Assembly (NCBI RefSeq): GCF_014651115.1
Contig: NZ_BMWG01000001.1
Span: forward strand, 1 to 64,000
DNA: 64,000 nucleotides
Direction: 5' to 3'
Source: Streptomyces inusitatus
GTDB lineage: Bacteria; Actinomycetota; Actinomycetes; Streptomycetales; Streptomycetaceae
Part shown: piece by piece, positions 34,204 to 45,868 of the stretch
Position numbering within the stretch: the first letter of the stretch is position 1
Layout of the letters: every line of letters begins with the position of its first letter
The notes under the pieces: model-generated
What the model was told of the DNA's origin: nothing
What the model saw: the letters and a program-made list of their open reading frames with translations, nothing else
The model's database searches: none
Made by a program: the position numbers and the translations under genes

Positions 34204-34237
34204 CCGCATGCGGGACCCCGGGGCGCACCGCATGCGG
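34204..34237. promoter_or_regulatory. Two copies of the palindrome CCGCATGCGG
   Basis: CCGCATGCGG occurs at 34204-34213 and 34228-34237, 24 nt apart (just over two helical turns), in the 486-nt gap between the divergent M23 peptidase and the first trypsin-NACHT gene. It is a possible operator for a dimeric regulator. The rest of the gap is GC-rich with smaller hairpins and no gene. Confidence 0.5.
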
Positions 34238-34468
34238 ACCTCGTACGCGCCGCCCGCCCGGCCACGGGACCAAAGTCCCGAGCGGGGCCACGCGCCCGGA
34301 CCGGCCCCGGGTCCCGTCAGCGCTCCTACACCGGCTAGTAGGCCCGAATGGGCCTGTGTGCCTTGTCACCGGGCGGCCCGATACGGCTGTGGGCCGGGTC
34401 ACTGATTCACCGGCCGGAAAGTGGCCTGGGCCACTAATCTCGGGGCGGGGAGAAGGGGGTTGGGACAG

Positions 34469-37400
34469 GTGGGGCTCAAGGTGTCGTCGTGGGTGGTCGC
34501 GGTCTTCGGAGAGCAGCAGGGCACCGGGGTGCTGATCGACCCCAAACACGTCCTGACCTGCGCACATACAGTCTCGGCGGGCCAGGCGCCCGAGGTGGCG
34601 CACCCGGGGACGGGACGCCGGATCCGCTGCCGAGTGCTCTGGAGCGGCGCATCGGAGGGGCTGGACGCCGCACTGCTGCGCGCGGAGGACGACATCGTCC
34701 CGGCGGGCGGTCCGGGCGGTCCGGGCGGTCCGGGCAGTGCGGGCAGTGCGGGCAGTGCGGGCAGTGCGGGCAGGCTCCGCTGGGCCCGTCTGACCAGGGA
34801 CGATGCCCTGCCCGGCTGCGAGACGATCGGCTTCCCGGACCATCAGCGGTACGCCAGGGCCACCGGCCCCGGAAAGCTCGACTTCGGCCAGTACCGGGGC
34901 AGCGTGCTGCCCGTCGCGGGCCGCGTCCACGGCGCGCTCACCTTCTGGCTCGACCGCTCCCCCGGCGCGGTGTCGCCGAACGGCGCGAGCCCGCTCGCCG
35001 GGCTCTCCGGCTCCCCCGTCTTCGCCGGGGACGTCCTGCTGGGCATCGTCGCCCGCGTGATGGGCACGGAGGGGCAACAGCACCTCGAAGCCGTACCCGT
35101 GGCAGCGATCCGGGCAGCACTGGCCGCCGGGACCGACGACCTGACCCTGCCGCCGCTGGAGAACCTCACTTCCTTCGACCCGCGCGACGGCGCGTTCGAG
35201 CAGCGGTACGCGGCCGCCCTCAAGGCCCAGTACGCCAAGACGGAGATCTTCGGCATCGACGAGCTGAGCCTGAGCGAGTCCAGCTGGGACCTCGACACCG
35301 CCTATCTCAGCCTGGAGGCCACCGACTTGGCGGGTGACGAGGACACCCTCTGGTTCGGGCCCCACGAGTCGAGACCGGCCCCACCGCCGCACAGCCCCCG
35401 CCCCCGGCGGGTGGAGGAGCTCCTCGGCCTCAGCCGCCGCACCCTGCTGCGCGGCGAGGCGGGCGCGGGCAAAACCACCCTGGTGTGGTGGCTCGCCGCC
35501 CACGCCGCCGCCGGCACCCTCCCCGGCCAACTCGCCGAACTCAACGGCCTGGTCCCCTTCGTCGTCCCCCTGCGCAGCGTGCAGGCCCAGGCCGACGGCC
35601 GTTTCCCAGGACCCGACGAACTCCCCCGCGTCGCCGGTCTCCCCATCGGCCAAGCCCCCGACGGCTGGGCCGAACGCGTCCTCCACTCCGGGCGCGCCCT
35701 CCTCCTCGTCGACGGCCTCGACGAACTCCCTCCCTCAGCCCGCCCCAAGGCCCGCCGCTGGCTCAGCCGACTCCTGCGCACCCACGCCGACACCCGCTGC
35801 CTCGCCACCGTCCGCCCCGGCGCGGTGGAGTCCGACTGGCTCACTGGCGAAGGCTTCGCCGATCTGCTCCTCCTCCCCATGAGCGACGACGACATCAACG
35901 CCTTCGTCACCGCCTGGCACCGCGCCGCCCGCCTGGAGTACACCGCCCTCGGCCTCGCCCGCGCCGAAGCCGAGTCCGCACTCCTGAACCAACTGGAACG
36001 CGACCTCCACCACGAATTCGCCAACCACCGCGTCCTCCGCGACCTCGCCCGCACCCCCCTGCTCTGCGCTGTCATCTGCGCCCTCCACCGCAAGCGCCGG
36101 GGCCGCCTCCCGCGCAGCCGCTGGGAGCTGTACCGCGCCACCCTCGACATGCTCCTCGGCAAACGCGACAGCGACCGGGGCATCGACGCCCCCGAAGGTC
36201 TCACCCTCAGCGTCGACGAACACAAAATGCTGCTCCAGCAGCTCGCCGTCTGGCTGGTACGCGGCGGACAGAACCAGCTCACCCCCGAGGAAGCCATCAC
36301 CCAGATCGACCTGGCCACCCGCTCCATGCCCCAGGTCCGCGAACAGGGCAGCGGCCGGCAGATCCTCACCCATCTGCTGAACCGCAGCGGACTGCTCCAG
36401 CAGCGCACAGGGGACGCCGTGCAGTTCATCCACCGCACCTTCCAGGACTACCTGGCCGCCAAGGAGTTCGCCGAGACGGACGGCGTACGGGAGCTGGTGC
36501 AGAACGCGGGGGACGAGCGGTGGCGGGACGTGGTGCGGATGTCGGTGGGGCACTTCGACAAGCGGGTGGGGAGGCTGATCGGGGCGCTCATCGAGGCGGG
36601 GGATGACCAGGGAGCTGACGCGTGGACAGAGCATCTGCTGGCGGGGCACTGCGCGGCGACGGCGGTGTTCTTGGACGAGGGGGTGCGGGCGGAGGTGGAG
36701 CGGAGGATCAGGGGGCTGATGCCGCCCCGGGACTGGGAAGAGGTGGTGGAGCTGGTCGAGCTGGGTTCATACGTGCTGCCACTGCTGCCCGGGCCATCCG
36801 GGAACTCCTCTGAAGACATGCGCGTCATCGAGACCATCGCGCTGGTGGGCGACCCAGCAGGCATTGACAGGCTGCGGGAGTTCACCGGGCAGCAGGACAC
36901 GTACGTACAGAACGCCCTGATGGATGGGTGGCACCACTTCCCGGCGGAGAGATACGCCAGTGAGGTGCTCTCCCACGTCGATCTGACCGATACCCGTGTC
37001 GAGGTCTTCACCGCTGAAGATCTGCGGCTGCTGCACCATCTCGGCCCATTCTCCGACATCATGCTCTCTGGTCATCACTCATCAGACGACTTGGACGCCC
37101 ATCTGCCACGCACCGGGCTGATCAGCGTCTCCGTGCACAACAACCCGAGCCTGACCAGCCTTGCCTTTCTGCGGTCCCGCTCTACCATCCGCGAATTCGC
37201 CCTCACGAGCTGCGATGAGGTGAAGACACTGGAAGAACTCGCCGACCGCGCCTTCGACCAGCTGACGCTGGACTCGGGAACGCTGTGGCTGCCTGGTCGA
37301 CTTCCCAGCGCCCGCCACCTCCATGTGCTGACCATGAAGGGTGACCGATATGACGCCCTGTCTCGCTGGACCGGTGTCGAGGAGCTGCACTTGAACTCTC

Positions 37401-37753
37401 CTGGACATCTCTCCACGTTGATGCGGTCTGTCAAGGAGCTCCCTGCCCTCTGGGCCCTGGCGATGACATCGGTCGATGAATGGGACTTCGAAGCCTCCGA
37501 GGAGGCTCCCGGCATCACCCGTCTGATGGCGAGAATCCCCGCCCAGCTCTTTGACACCGCCGCGCTCTCACGGGTCTTCCCCTCCCTGGAGCAGCTTGAC
37601 CTCACCATCGAGAAGAGCGCGGAGTGCACGATCGACCTCACCCCGCTCCACCGTCTCCCGGGGCTGACGATCCACCTCATTTACGCACTCGGCACCCAGC
37701 TCCGCATCACCGGCGGCGAGCACTTCGGCGACCGCCTGACCATCAACCCGTGA
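34469..37753 (+). CDS. Trypsin-NACHT (STAND NTPase) conflict protein 1
   Basis: This protein of about 1094 aa begins with a trypsin-like protease domain whose triad residues are visible: His33 (TCAH), Asp66 (LDAALL) and Ser180 (GLSGSP). A NACHT ATPase follows with Walker A GEAGAGKTTL (Lys335) and Walker B LLLVDGLDE (Asp415), then the NACHT winged-helix signature HRTFQDYLAAKEF. The last 200 residues form a leucine-rich-repeat-like sensor. Related bacterial NACHT/STAND proteins sense invaders and fire an effector, here a protease. GTG 34469 follows AAGGGGG; longer starts are possible. It is paralogous to the protein at 39856. Confidence 0.88.
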   Translation: MGLKVSSWVVAVFGEQQGTGVLIDPKHVLTCAHTVSAGQAPEVAHPGTGRRIRCRVLWSGASEGLDAALLRAEDDIVPAGGPGGPGGPGSAGSAGSAGSAGRLRWARLTRDDALPGCETIGFPDHQRYARATGPGKLDFGQYRGSVLPVAGRVHGALTFWLDRSPGAVSPNGASPLAGLSGSPVFAGDVLLGIVARVMGTEGQQHLEAVPVAAIRAALAAGTDDLTLPPLENLTSFDPRDGAFEQRYAAALKAQYAKTEIFGIDELSLSESSWDLDTAYLSLEATDLAGDEDTLWFGPHESRPAPPPHSPRPRRVEELLGLSRRTLLRGEAGAGKTTLVWWLAAHAAAGTLPGQLAELNGLVPFVVPLRSVQAQADGRFPGPDELPRVAGLPIGQAPDGWAERVLHSGRALLLVDGLDELPPSARPKARRWLSRLLRTHADTRCLATVRPGAVESDWLTGEGFADLLLLPMSDDDINAFVTAWHRAARLEYTALGLARAEAESALLNQLERDLHHEFANHRVLRDLARTPLLCAVICALHRKRRGRLPRSRWELYRATLDMLLGKRDSDRGIDAPEGLTLSVDEHKMLLQQLAVWLVRGGQNQLTPEEAITQIDLATRSMPQVREQGSGRQILTHLLNRSGLLQQRTGDAVQFIHRTFQDYLAAKEFAETDGVRELVQNAGDERWRDVVRMSVGHFDKRVGRLIGALIEAGDDQGADAWTEHLLAGHCAATAVFLDEGVRAEVERRIRGLMPPRDWEEVVELVELGSYVLPLLPGPSGNSSEDMRVIETIALVGDPAGIDRLREFTGQQDTYVQNALMDGWHHFPAERYASEVLSHVDLTDTRVEVFTAEDLRLLHHLGPFSDIMLSGHHSSDDLDAHLPRTGLISVSVHNNPSLTSLAFLRSRSTIREFALTSCDEVKTLEELADRAFDQLTLDSGTLWLPGRLPSARHLHVLTMKGDRYDALSRWTGVEELHLNSPGHLSTLMRSVKELPALWALAMTSVDEWDFEASEEAPGITRLMARIPAQLFDTAALSRVFPSLEQLDLTIEKSAECTIDLTPLHRLPGLTIHLIYALGTQLRITGGEHFGDRLTINP
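34706..34768 (+). repeat. In-frame 9-nt tandem repeat in the protease domain
   Basis: Seven consecutive 9-nt units lie between the Asp and Ser of the protease triad: three GGCGGTCCG then four GGCAGTGCG. They encode Gly-Gly-Pro and Gly-Ser-Ala triplets in a surface loop. The second paralog has no such repeat. Confidence 0.85.
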
Positions 37754-37801
37754 CGCCCACCACCCTTCTCCCATCCCTCCCCATCAGGGATGCTCCTTGG
37801 C

Positions 37802-39436
37802 ATGACCAGAGCAGAAAACCCACCCCGGCCCCGCCGCCCGCGCAGCCGTCCCCTCCTCACCACCGCCGCCTGCGTTCTCACCGCCGCCCTCACCCTCACC
37901 TGGAGCGCCCCCGCCGGAGCGGGCCCCTCCGACAATGGGCTGAAGGGGGCGCTCGACACGATCCTCGCCGACCCCAGGCTTGAGGGCGGGGCGGCCGGAG
38001 TCGTGGTCGCCGACGCGGTGACCGGGGAGAGGCTGTATCAGCGGGCGGGGGGCGACCGGTTGATGCCGGCGTCGAACACCAAGCTGCTCACGTCGGCGGC
38101 GGCGATGGCGCTGCTCGGCCCGGACTACCGGTACACCACCGATGTGCTCGTCTCGGGCACCCGTAACGGATCCCGGCTCGACGGCGATCTGCATCTGCGG
38201 GGCAGCGGCGACCCGACCACCCTCCCCGAGGACTACGACGCGCTCGCCGCCGAGGTCGCGGCGAGCGGAATCCGGCGCGTCTCGGGGCGGATCGTCGCCG
38301 ACGACACTCGTTTTGACGCCCAGCGGCTGGGCCGGGGCTGGGCGGGGGACGACGAGTCCTCGTACTACTCCGCGCAGACCTCGGCGCTGACGGTCGCGCC
38401 GGACACGGACTACGACTCCGGGACGGTGGTCGTAGAGGTGGCCCCGGGCGCGAAGCCCGGTGACCGGCCGAAGGTGACCGTGACGCCGAGGACCGACTAC
38501 GTACAGGTCGATCTGACGGGCTCCGCCACCGTCGCGGCCGGGCAGCCCGGCACCCTCGGCATCGAGCGGCGGCACGGCTCCAACTCCATCGAGATCAGCG
38601 GGAATGTCCCCGTCGGCACGAGCGCGACCAAGAAGTGGGTGACCGTCTGGGAGCCGACCGGCTACGCGGCGGCCGTCTTCGCGGACGCGCTCGACCGGCA
38701 CGGCGTACGGGTCAAGAAGGACGACGCGCTCCTCGGCCGCGCGACGCCCGCCGACGCGCGCCCGGTCGCCTCGCACAGCTCCATGCCGCTGCGCGAGCTG
38801 ATGGTTCCCTTCATGAAGCTGTCGAACAACATGCACGCCGAGGCGCTGACCAAGACGATCGGGTACGAGAAGGCCGGGCGCGGCAGCTGGAGCGCCGGGC
38901 TCGCCGCCATCGGCGACCATCTGCGCCAACAGGAGCTCGCCACCGGCACTCTGCGGCAGGTCGACGGCTCGGGTCTCGGCCGGATGAACGTCGTGCCCGC
39001 CGAGCAGTTCACCCGGCTGCTGCTCGCGGTGCGCGCCGCGCCCTGGTACGCCGACTGGTACGCCGCCCTGCCGGTGGCCTGCGGGCCGGACCGGGCCACC
39101 GGCGGGACCCTGCGGACCCGGATGTGCGGGACTCCCGCCGCGCTCAACACCCGCGCCAAGACGGGCTCGCTGACGGGGGCCTCGGCGCTCTCCGGGTACG
39201 TCAAGGACGCGGGCGGGCGGGAACTCGTCTACTCGATCGTTCTGAACAACTACCTCACGTCCTCCGTGAAGAGCGTCGAGGACGCGATCGTGGTGACGCT
39301 CGCCCGGTCGGACACGGCTGCGGGCTCCATCGCCACTGTCGCGCCCCGGAAGGCGCTCACGTCGGACGACGGCACGTCAGATGTCACACAGGCCAACGAC
39401 GGTGAATGTTCCTGGCAGAAGCCACAAATCTGCTGA
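37802..39436 (+). CDS. dacB: D-alanyl-D-alanine carboxypeptidase/endopeptidase (PBP4 type)
   Basis: This 544-aa secreted class C penicillin-binding protein trims peptidoglycan. It has a signal peptide (TTAACVLTAALTLTWSAPAGA), the SNTK active-site serine motif, SNN and KTG motifs, and the inserted domains of the DacB family. A short tail with two Cys (ECSW, QIC) ends the protein. ATG 37802 is preferred over ATG 37790, which has its ribosome-binding site too close. It sits between the two trypsin-NACHT genes on the same strand. Confidence 0.92.
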   Translation: MTRAENPPRPRRPRSRPLLTTAACVLTAALTLTWSAPAGAGPSDNGLKGALDTILADPRLEGGAAGVVVADAVTGERLYQRAGGDRLMPASNTKLLTSAAAMALLGPDYRYTTDVLVSGTRNGSRLDGDLHLRGSGDPTTLPEDYDALAAEVAASGIRRVSGRIVADDTRFDAQRLGRGWAGDDESSYYSAQTSALTVAPDTDYDSGTVVVEVAPGAKPGDRPKVTVTPRTDYVQVDLTGSATVAAGQPGTLGIERRHGSNSIEISGNVPVGTSATKKWVTVWEPTGYAAAVFADALDRHGVRVKKDDALLGRATPADARPVASHSSMPLRELMVPFMKLSNNMHAEALTKTIGYEKAGRGSWSAGLAAIGDHLRQQELATGTLRQVDGSGLGRMNVVPAEQFTRLLLAVRAAPWYADWYAALPVACGPDRATGGTLRTRMCGTPAALNTRAKTGSLTGASALSGYVKDAGGRELVYSIVLNNYLTSSVKSVEDAIVVTLARSDTAAGSIATVAPRKALTSDDGTSDVTQANDGECSWQKPQIC

Positions 39437-39478
39437 ACGGGCCACGGCCCGGACCGTACCTTGGGTACCGTCCGGGCC

Positions 39479-39859
39479 ATGACCGACGACACCTCCGGCG
39501 CGAACGCCGAACTCCCCGACATCGAACTCGCCGACGCCATCGAGTCGATACGCGACCAGCTCATCGAGGCGGCCGGCCGGTCCGCCGGCCGCCCGGTCCT
39601 CTTCGAGGTGGGCGACATCGAGATGGAGTTCACCGTCGAGCTGCGCAAGGAGACCAGAGGCGGCGCGCGCGTGAAGGCCTGGGTGGTGGACGCGGGCGCG
39701 GAAGCCGCCCGGACCAGCGGCCGGACCCACCGCGTCGCCTTCACCCTCAAGCCGAGGAACGCGCGGACCGGCGGGTCCTGGCTCGTCGGCAATGACGACG
39801 CCGGCGACACGAGCGACTTCGGCGGCCCCGGCCCGTACCCGGCCGCCGGAGCACAGTGA
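39479..39859 (+). CDS. Trypco2-family protein (trypsin co-occurring)
   Basis: This 126-aa protein has the pattern of trypsin-co-occurring domain 2: an acidic helical start (ELADAIESIRDQLIEAAGRS), GRPVLFEVGDIEMEFTVELRKE and a C-terminal VAFTLKPRN strand. Trypco2 proteins were defined by their linkage to trypsin-NTPase conflict systems, where they probably act as adaptor or specificity subunit. Its TGA overlaps the GTG of the trypsin-NACHT gene as GTGA, so the two are made together. ATG 39479 is chosen because the domain begins soon after. Confidence 0.85.
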   Translation: MTDDTSGANAELPDIELADAIESIRDQLIEAAGRSAGRPVLFEVGDIEMEFTVELRKETRGGARVKAWVVDAGAEAARTSGRTHRVAFTLKPRNARTGGSWLVGNDDAGDTSDFGGPGPYPAAGAQ

Positions 39860-42816
39860 GCGCAGGCACCGTCCTGCCGGTCGGCCGCAGGGCCGTGGTG
39901 GTCCACGGCGGGCGGCAGGGCAGCGGCGTACTCCTCACGCCACGCACCGTGCTGACCTGCGCCCATGTGATCGGTCCTGGACACACCGCCCGGGTGTCGG
40001 TGCCCGGTGTCCGGGGGTCGGTGCTCTTCCAGGTCATCTGGTCGGACGCCCGGCTGGACGCGGCGCTGCTGGTGAGCGCCCAAAGTCCGCATCCGGGCGT
40101 CACAACGCCGAATCAGCTGATCCGGATGAGCGAGGTCACCACCGATTGGCCGCTCACTGGGTGCGAGATCGTCGGCTTCCCCGAGATCCAGCGGTACGAC
40201 GGCCAGAGGCTGGAGGCCGACCAGTACCGGGGAACCGTGCTGCCGCTCGCCGGGCTCATCCGCCGGACGATGGTGTTCGAGTTCGACCGGGAGCCCGCCG
40301 CCGAACGCGAGGACGGCACCACCGCGCTCGCCGGGCTCTCCGGCGCGCCCGTCTACGCGGGCGAGGCCCTGCTCGGGATCGTCCGCGAGATCCCGCACGA
40401 CCGCCGGCTGCTGCGGGCGGAGTGCGTGCCCGTCTCCCAGATCGTCTCCGACCCCGCGTTCCGCGAGTGGTTCGACGGCAACAAGGCCGCCTCCGACCTG
40501 CTGCCGCGACTGGAGCCCATCACCCACACCCACCCCCACGATCCCCGTTACGAGGAGGAGTACGCGGAGGCCCTCGCCACCGAGTACCGCAAGACCAAGG
40601 TCTTCGGGCTGGACGAACTCTCCCGGCGGGACGCGGAATGGGACCTGGACACGGCGTATCTCAGCCTGGAGGCCAGCCCCAGAACACCACGGCCGGACCC
40701 CCGGGCGCCCTTCCGGGAACCGGTCGGAGGCACCCCGCAGCGCATCGAAGCGCTGCTCGCCGACCGGCCCCGGGTGCTGCTGCGCGGCGACGCGGGCGCG
40801 GGCAAGACCACCCTGATCTGGTGGCTGGCCGCCCACGCCGCCTCCGGCACCCTCGACACCCGGCTCGCCGAGCTGAACGGCCTGGTCCCCTTCGTCGTAC
40901 CGCTGCGCACCCTGCGCGCCCAGGGCCAGGACCTGCCCTCCCCGGGCGCGCTCTCCGGCGTCTCCCGGCTGGTGATCGACCAGCCGCCGGACGGCTGGGC
41001 GGGCCGGGTACTGTCCGCCGGGCGGGGGCTGCTGCTGGTCGACGGCTTGGACGAGGTGCCGCACGACGACCGGGAGGATGCCCACCGCTGGCTCTCGGCG
41101 CTGCTGCGGCGCTATCCCCGGACCCGGTGCGTGGCGACCGTACGGCCGCTGGCGGTCGCGCCCGACTGGCTGGAGTCGGAGGGGTTCGAAGAACTGAGCC
41201 TGCTGCCGATGCGCGACGCGGACATCACGGCCTTCACCGCCGCCTGGCACGCGGCGGCCCGGCTGGACGACGACGGCCATGACGCGCTGCACGAGCTGGA
41301 ACGGGATCTGACCCAGCAGTTCGCGAACACCCCGGCGCTGCGGGAGCTCGCCCGCACCCCGCTGCTCTGCGCGGTCATCTGCGCCCTGCACCGGCTGCGC
41401 GAGGGCTTTCTCCCAGAGACCCGCTGGGAGCTGTACCGCTCGGCGCTCCAGATGCTGCTGGGCCAGCGCGACAAGCGCCGCAAGGTCGACAGGCCCGAGG
41501 GCGTCACCCTGACCGTGGAGGAGCATCAGCAGCTCCTCCAGCGGATCGCGGTCTGGCTGGTGCGCGGCGGGCAGACCGAGTTCACCGAGGAGAGCGCCCT
41601 TCGCCAGCTCGACCGGGCACTGACGGGGATGCCACAGGTCAGCGACCAGGGGGACGCGAGCCGGATACTGGCCCATCTGCTCAACCGCAGCGGTCTGCTC
41701 CAGGAGCAGACCGACGGGGTCTACCAGTTCACCCACCGCACCTTCCAGGACTTCCTGGCGGCCAAGGAGTTCGTCGAGGGCGACCATCTCCACGAGCTGC
41801 TGCGGCACGCGCCCGAACAGCAGTGGCACGACGTACTGCTGCTGGCCGCAGGCCACTGCTCACGGCGTGAGCTGCCGGTGCTGGTCGACGGCCTGCTGCG
41901 GGCGGGCACCACGGCACGGCGACAGGGCGGCAAACGCACCGCCCTCTATGTGCTGGCCGCGCTCTGCGCCCAGCACGCGGCCTGGCTCGACGCCTCGGTG
42001 CATCAGAAAGTCCAGACGGCCGTCCGGGGTGTGCTGCCGCCCCGCACCGTCGAGGAGCGGGCGTCGCTGGCCCGGCTCGACACGGCCGTGCTGCCGCTGC
42101 TGCCGGAGCCGAAGGAGCTGGCTCCGCCCGAGCGGGAGCAGTTGGCGGAGCTGCTCGCTGTGATCGGTGGATCGGCGGCTCTGCCGTACGCACGGAAGCT
42201 GGCGGAGGCTGATGGCGGATCCGGAGGTCTGCGCTCCGTGCTGGCCAGGAGCTGGGAGAAGTATCCGGCCAAGGAGTACGCCGAGCGTGTCCTCGCACCG
42301 CTGGACCTGAGTAGCAGTGTGCTGATGGTCAGTGCTTCGGAGCAGCTGCACCAGCTCTTTCTGGTGCCGCGCACTCGCAGTGTCGGTCTCCTAGGCGACT
42401 TCACCCCTGCGGAGCTTCGCTCCGGGCTGTCCGGAGCAACGCTCCACCACATAGCTCTCTTCGGCAATGAAAAGCTCACTGATCTCAGTGCGCTGGGCCC
42501 ATGCGGCAGCAATCTGGAGATCTTGAACATCGTCCACTGCACCGCCTTGAAGAGCCTCGTCGGCCTCGCGGAGTTCGGGGCGCTGAAAGCGCTAACGCTG
42601 AGCAACAGCCCGGTCTTCGAGGAGGGTCTGAAAGTGATCGCCGAGCTGCCCCAGTTGGGAACGCTCATCCTGACCCAGCCTCAGCTCCCGGACGGCAAGC
42701 TCAATCTCACCCCCCTACACTCCCTGCCCAACCTCCAGATCAACATCACCGGGGTCCCCAAGACAAAGGTGCTCGGCCGCCAGAAACTGGGCAACCGTCT
42801 CACCTTCAAAACCTGA
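39856..42816 (+). CDS. Trypsin-NACHT (STAND NTPase) conflict protein 2
   Basis: This 986-aa paralog of the 34469 protein has protease triad residues His37 (TCAH), Asp68 (LDAALL) and Ser162 (GLSGAP), NACHT Walker A GDAGAGKTTL (Lys317) and Walker B LLLVDGLDE (Asp396), and the HRTFQDFLAAKEF motif. The C-terminal part is leucine-rich-repeat-like (LEILNIVHCTALKSLVGLAE and following). The two paralogs are close in protease and NACHT regions but differ strongly in the C-terminal sensor. It is translationally coupled to the Trypco2 gene. A strong terminator follows. Confidence 0.9.
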   Translation: MSAGTVLPVGRRAVVVHGGRQGSGVLLTPRTVLTCAHVIGPGHTARVSVPGVRGSVLFQVIWSDARLDAALLVSAQSPHPGVTTPNQLIRMSEVTTDWPLTGCEIVGFPEIQRYDGQRLEADQYRGTVLPLAGLIRRTMVFEFDREPAAEREDGTTALAGLSGAPVYAGEALLGIVREIPHDRRLLRAECVPVSQIVSDPAFREWFDGNKAASDLLPRLEPITHTHPHDPRYEEEYAEALATEYRKTKVFGLDELSRRDAEWDLDTAYLSLEASPRTPRPDPRAPFREPVGGTPQRIEALLADRPRVLLRGDAGAGKTTLIWWLAAHAASGTLDTRLAELNGLVPFVVPLRTLRAQGQDLPSPGALSGVSRLVIDQPPDGWAGRVLSAGRGLLLVDGLDEVPHDDREDAHRWLSALLRRYPRTRCVATVRPLAVAPDWLESEGFEELSLLPMRDADITAFTAAWHAAARLDDDGHDALHELERDLTQQFANTPALRELARTPLLCAVICALHRLREGFLPETRWELYRSALQMLLGQRDKRRKVDRPEGVTLTVEEHQQLLQRIAVWLVRGGQTEFTEESALRQLDRALTGMPQVSDQGDASRILAHLLNRSGLLQEQTDGVYQFTHRTFQDFLAAKEFVEGDHLHELLRHAPEQQWHDVLLLAAGHCSRRELPVLVDGLLRAGTTARRQGGKRTALYVLAALCAQHAAWLDASVHQKVQTAVRGVLPPRTVEERASLARLDTAVLPLLPEPKELAPPEREQLAELLAVIGGSAALPYARKLAEADGGSGGLRSVLARSWEKYPAKEYAERVLAPLDLSSSVLMVSASEQLHQLFLVPRTRSVGLLGDFTPAELRSGLSGATLHHIALFGNEKLTDLSALGPCGSNLEILNIVHCTALKSLVGLAEFGALKALTLSNSPVFEEGLKVIAELPQLGTLILTQPQLPDGKLNLTPLHSLPNLQINITGVPKTKVLGRQKLGNRLTFKT

Positions 42817-42825
42817 CCAGCTACG

Positions 42826-42888
42826 CCAGAAGGGGCTGCCCCGGACTCCGTACGTCTCCGTACGCGTCCGGGGCAGCCCCTTCTTGGC
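42826..42888. terminator. Bidirectional terminator between NACHT 2 and clpC
   Basis: A 19-bp perfect stem (AGAAGGGGCTGCCCCGGAC, 42828-42846, with 42866-42884) and flanking partial pairing separate the convergent genes. Confidence 0.92.
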
Positions 42889-42907
42889 TGGCTACCGCCC
42901 GGGAGGC

Positions 42908-45436
<2,529 letters not shown>

Positions 45437-45639
45437 CGTTAATCGCTCCTCAGAGCGGTCAGGCAGTAAGGGGTCGGTCCCCTCCCTGTCCTTCCGCAGC
45501 TTAGTCCCGCAAGCGGGGACCGCTCATTCCAACTGCCGACACCCGTCTGTGGCCTCCTGACCCCTGAACGCCGACAACTGCTCCAACCCGATGGTGCGAG
45601 ACGATGTTCCCGCAGGCCAGGCAGTTACCCTCGCCGCGA

Positions 45640-45656
45640 ATACGCCGATGGCGAAC
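45640..45656 (-). promoter_or_regulatory. ClgR-like operator upstream of clpC
   Basis: On the minus strand GTTCGCCATCGGCGTAT resembles the ClgR activator site (GTTCGC, short spacer, GCG half-site), and ClgR controls clp genes in actinobacteria. It is about 204 nt before the clpC start. The rest of 45437-45868 shows small GC-rich hairpins and no gene. Confidence 0.5.
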
Positions 45657-45868
45657 GTAAGGCCGCCCTGCGAGCGTGTCGCCCCTCCCCACTAGGGATG
45701 TCTTACCCGCAAGCACTGACAGTCCATGCGGCGCACCCCCCTCCCCTCCGCTACGGGCGAACAACATTGCGCCCCCGGTCGCGCCCGAACGCCCCCGGAT
45801 CCGCGACCGTGCGGGACCGTTCCCGCACCCTCCGTAACTCCCGGCGTCGCGCGGGAGTTCCCGGGGGT

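Noticed and set aside
37802..39436. dacB as an intrinsic part of the NACHT system
   Set aside because: It is a standard PBP4-type enzyme with its own signal peptide and no overlap with either NACHT gene. Co-location alone is not enough, so it is kept only as a question in the finding.
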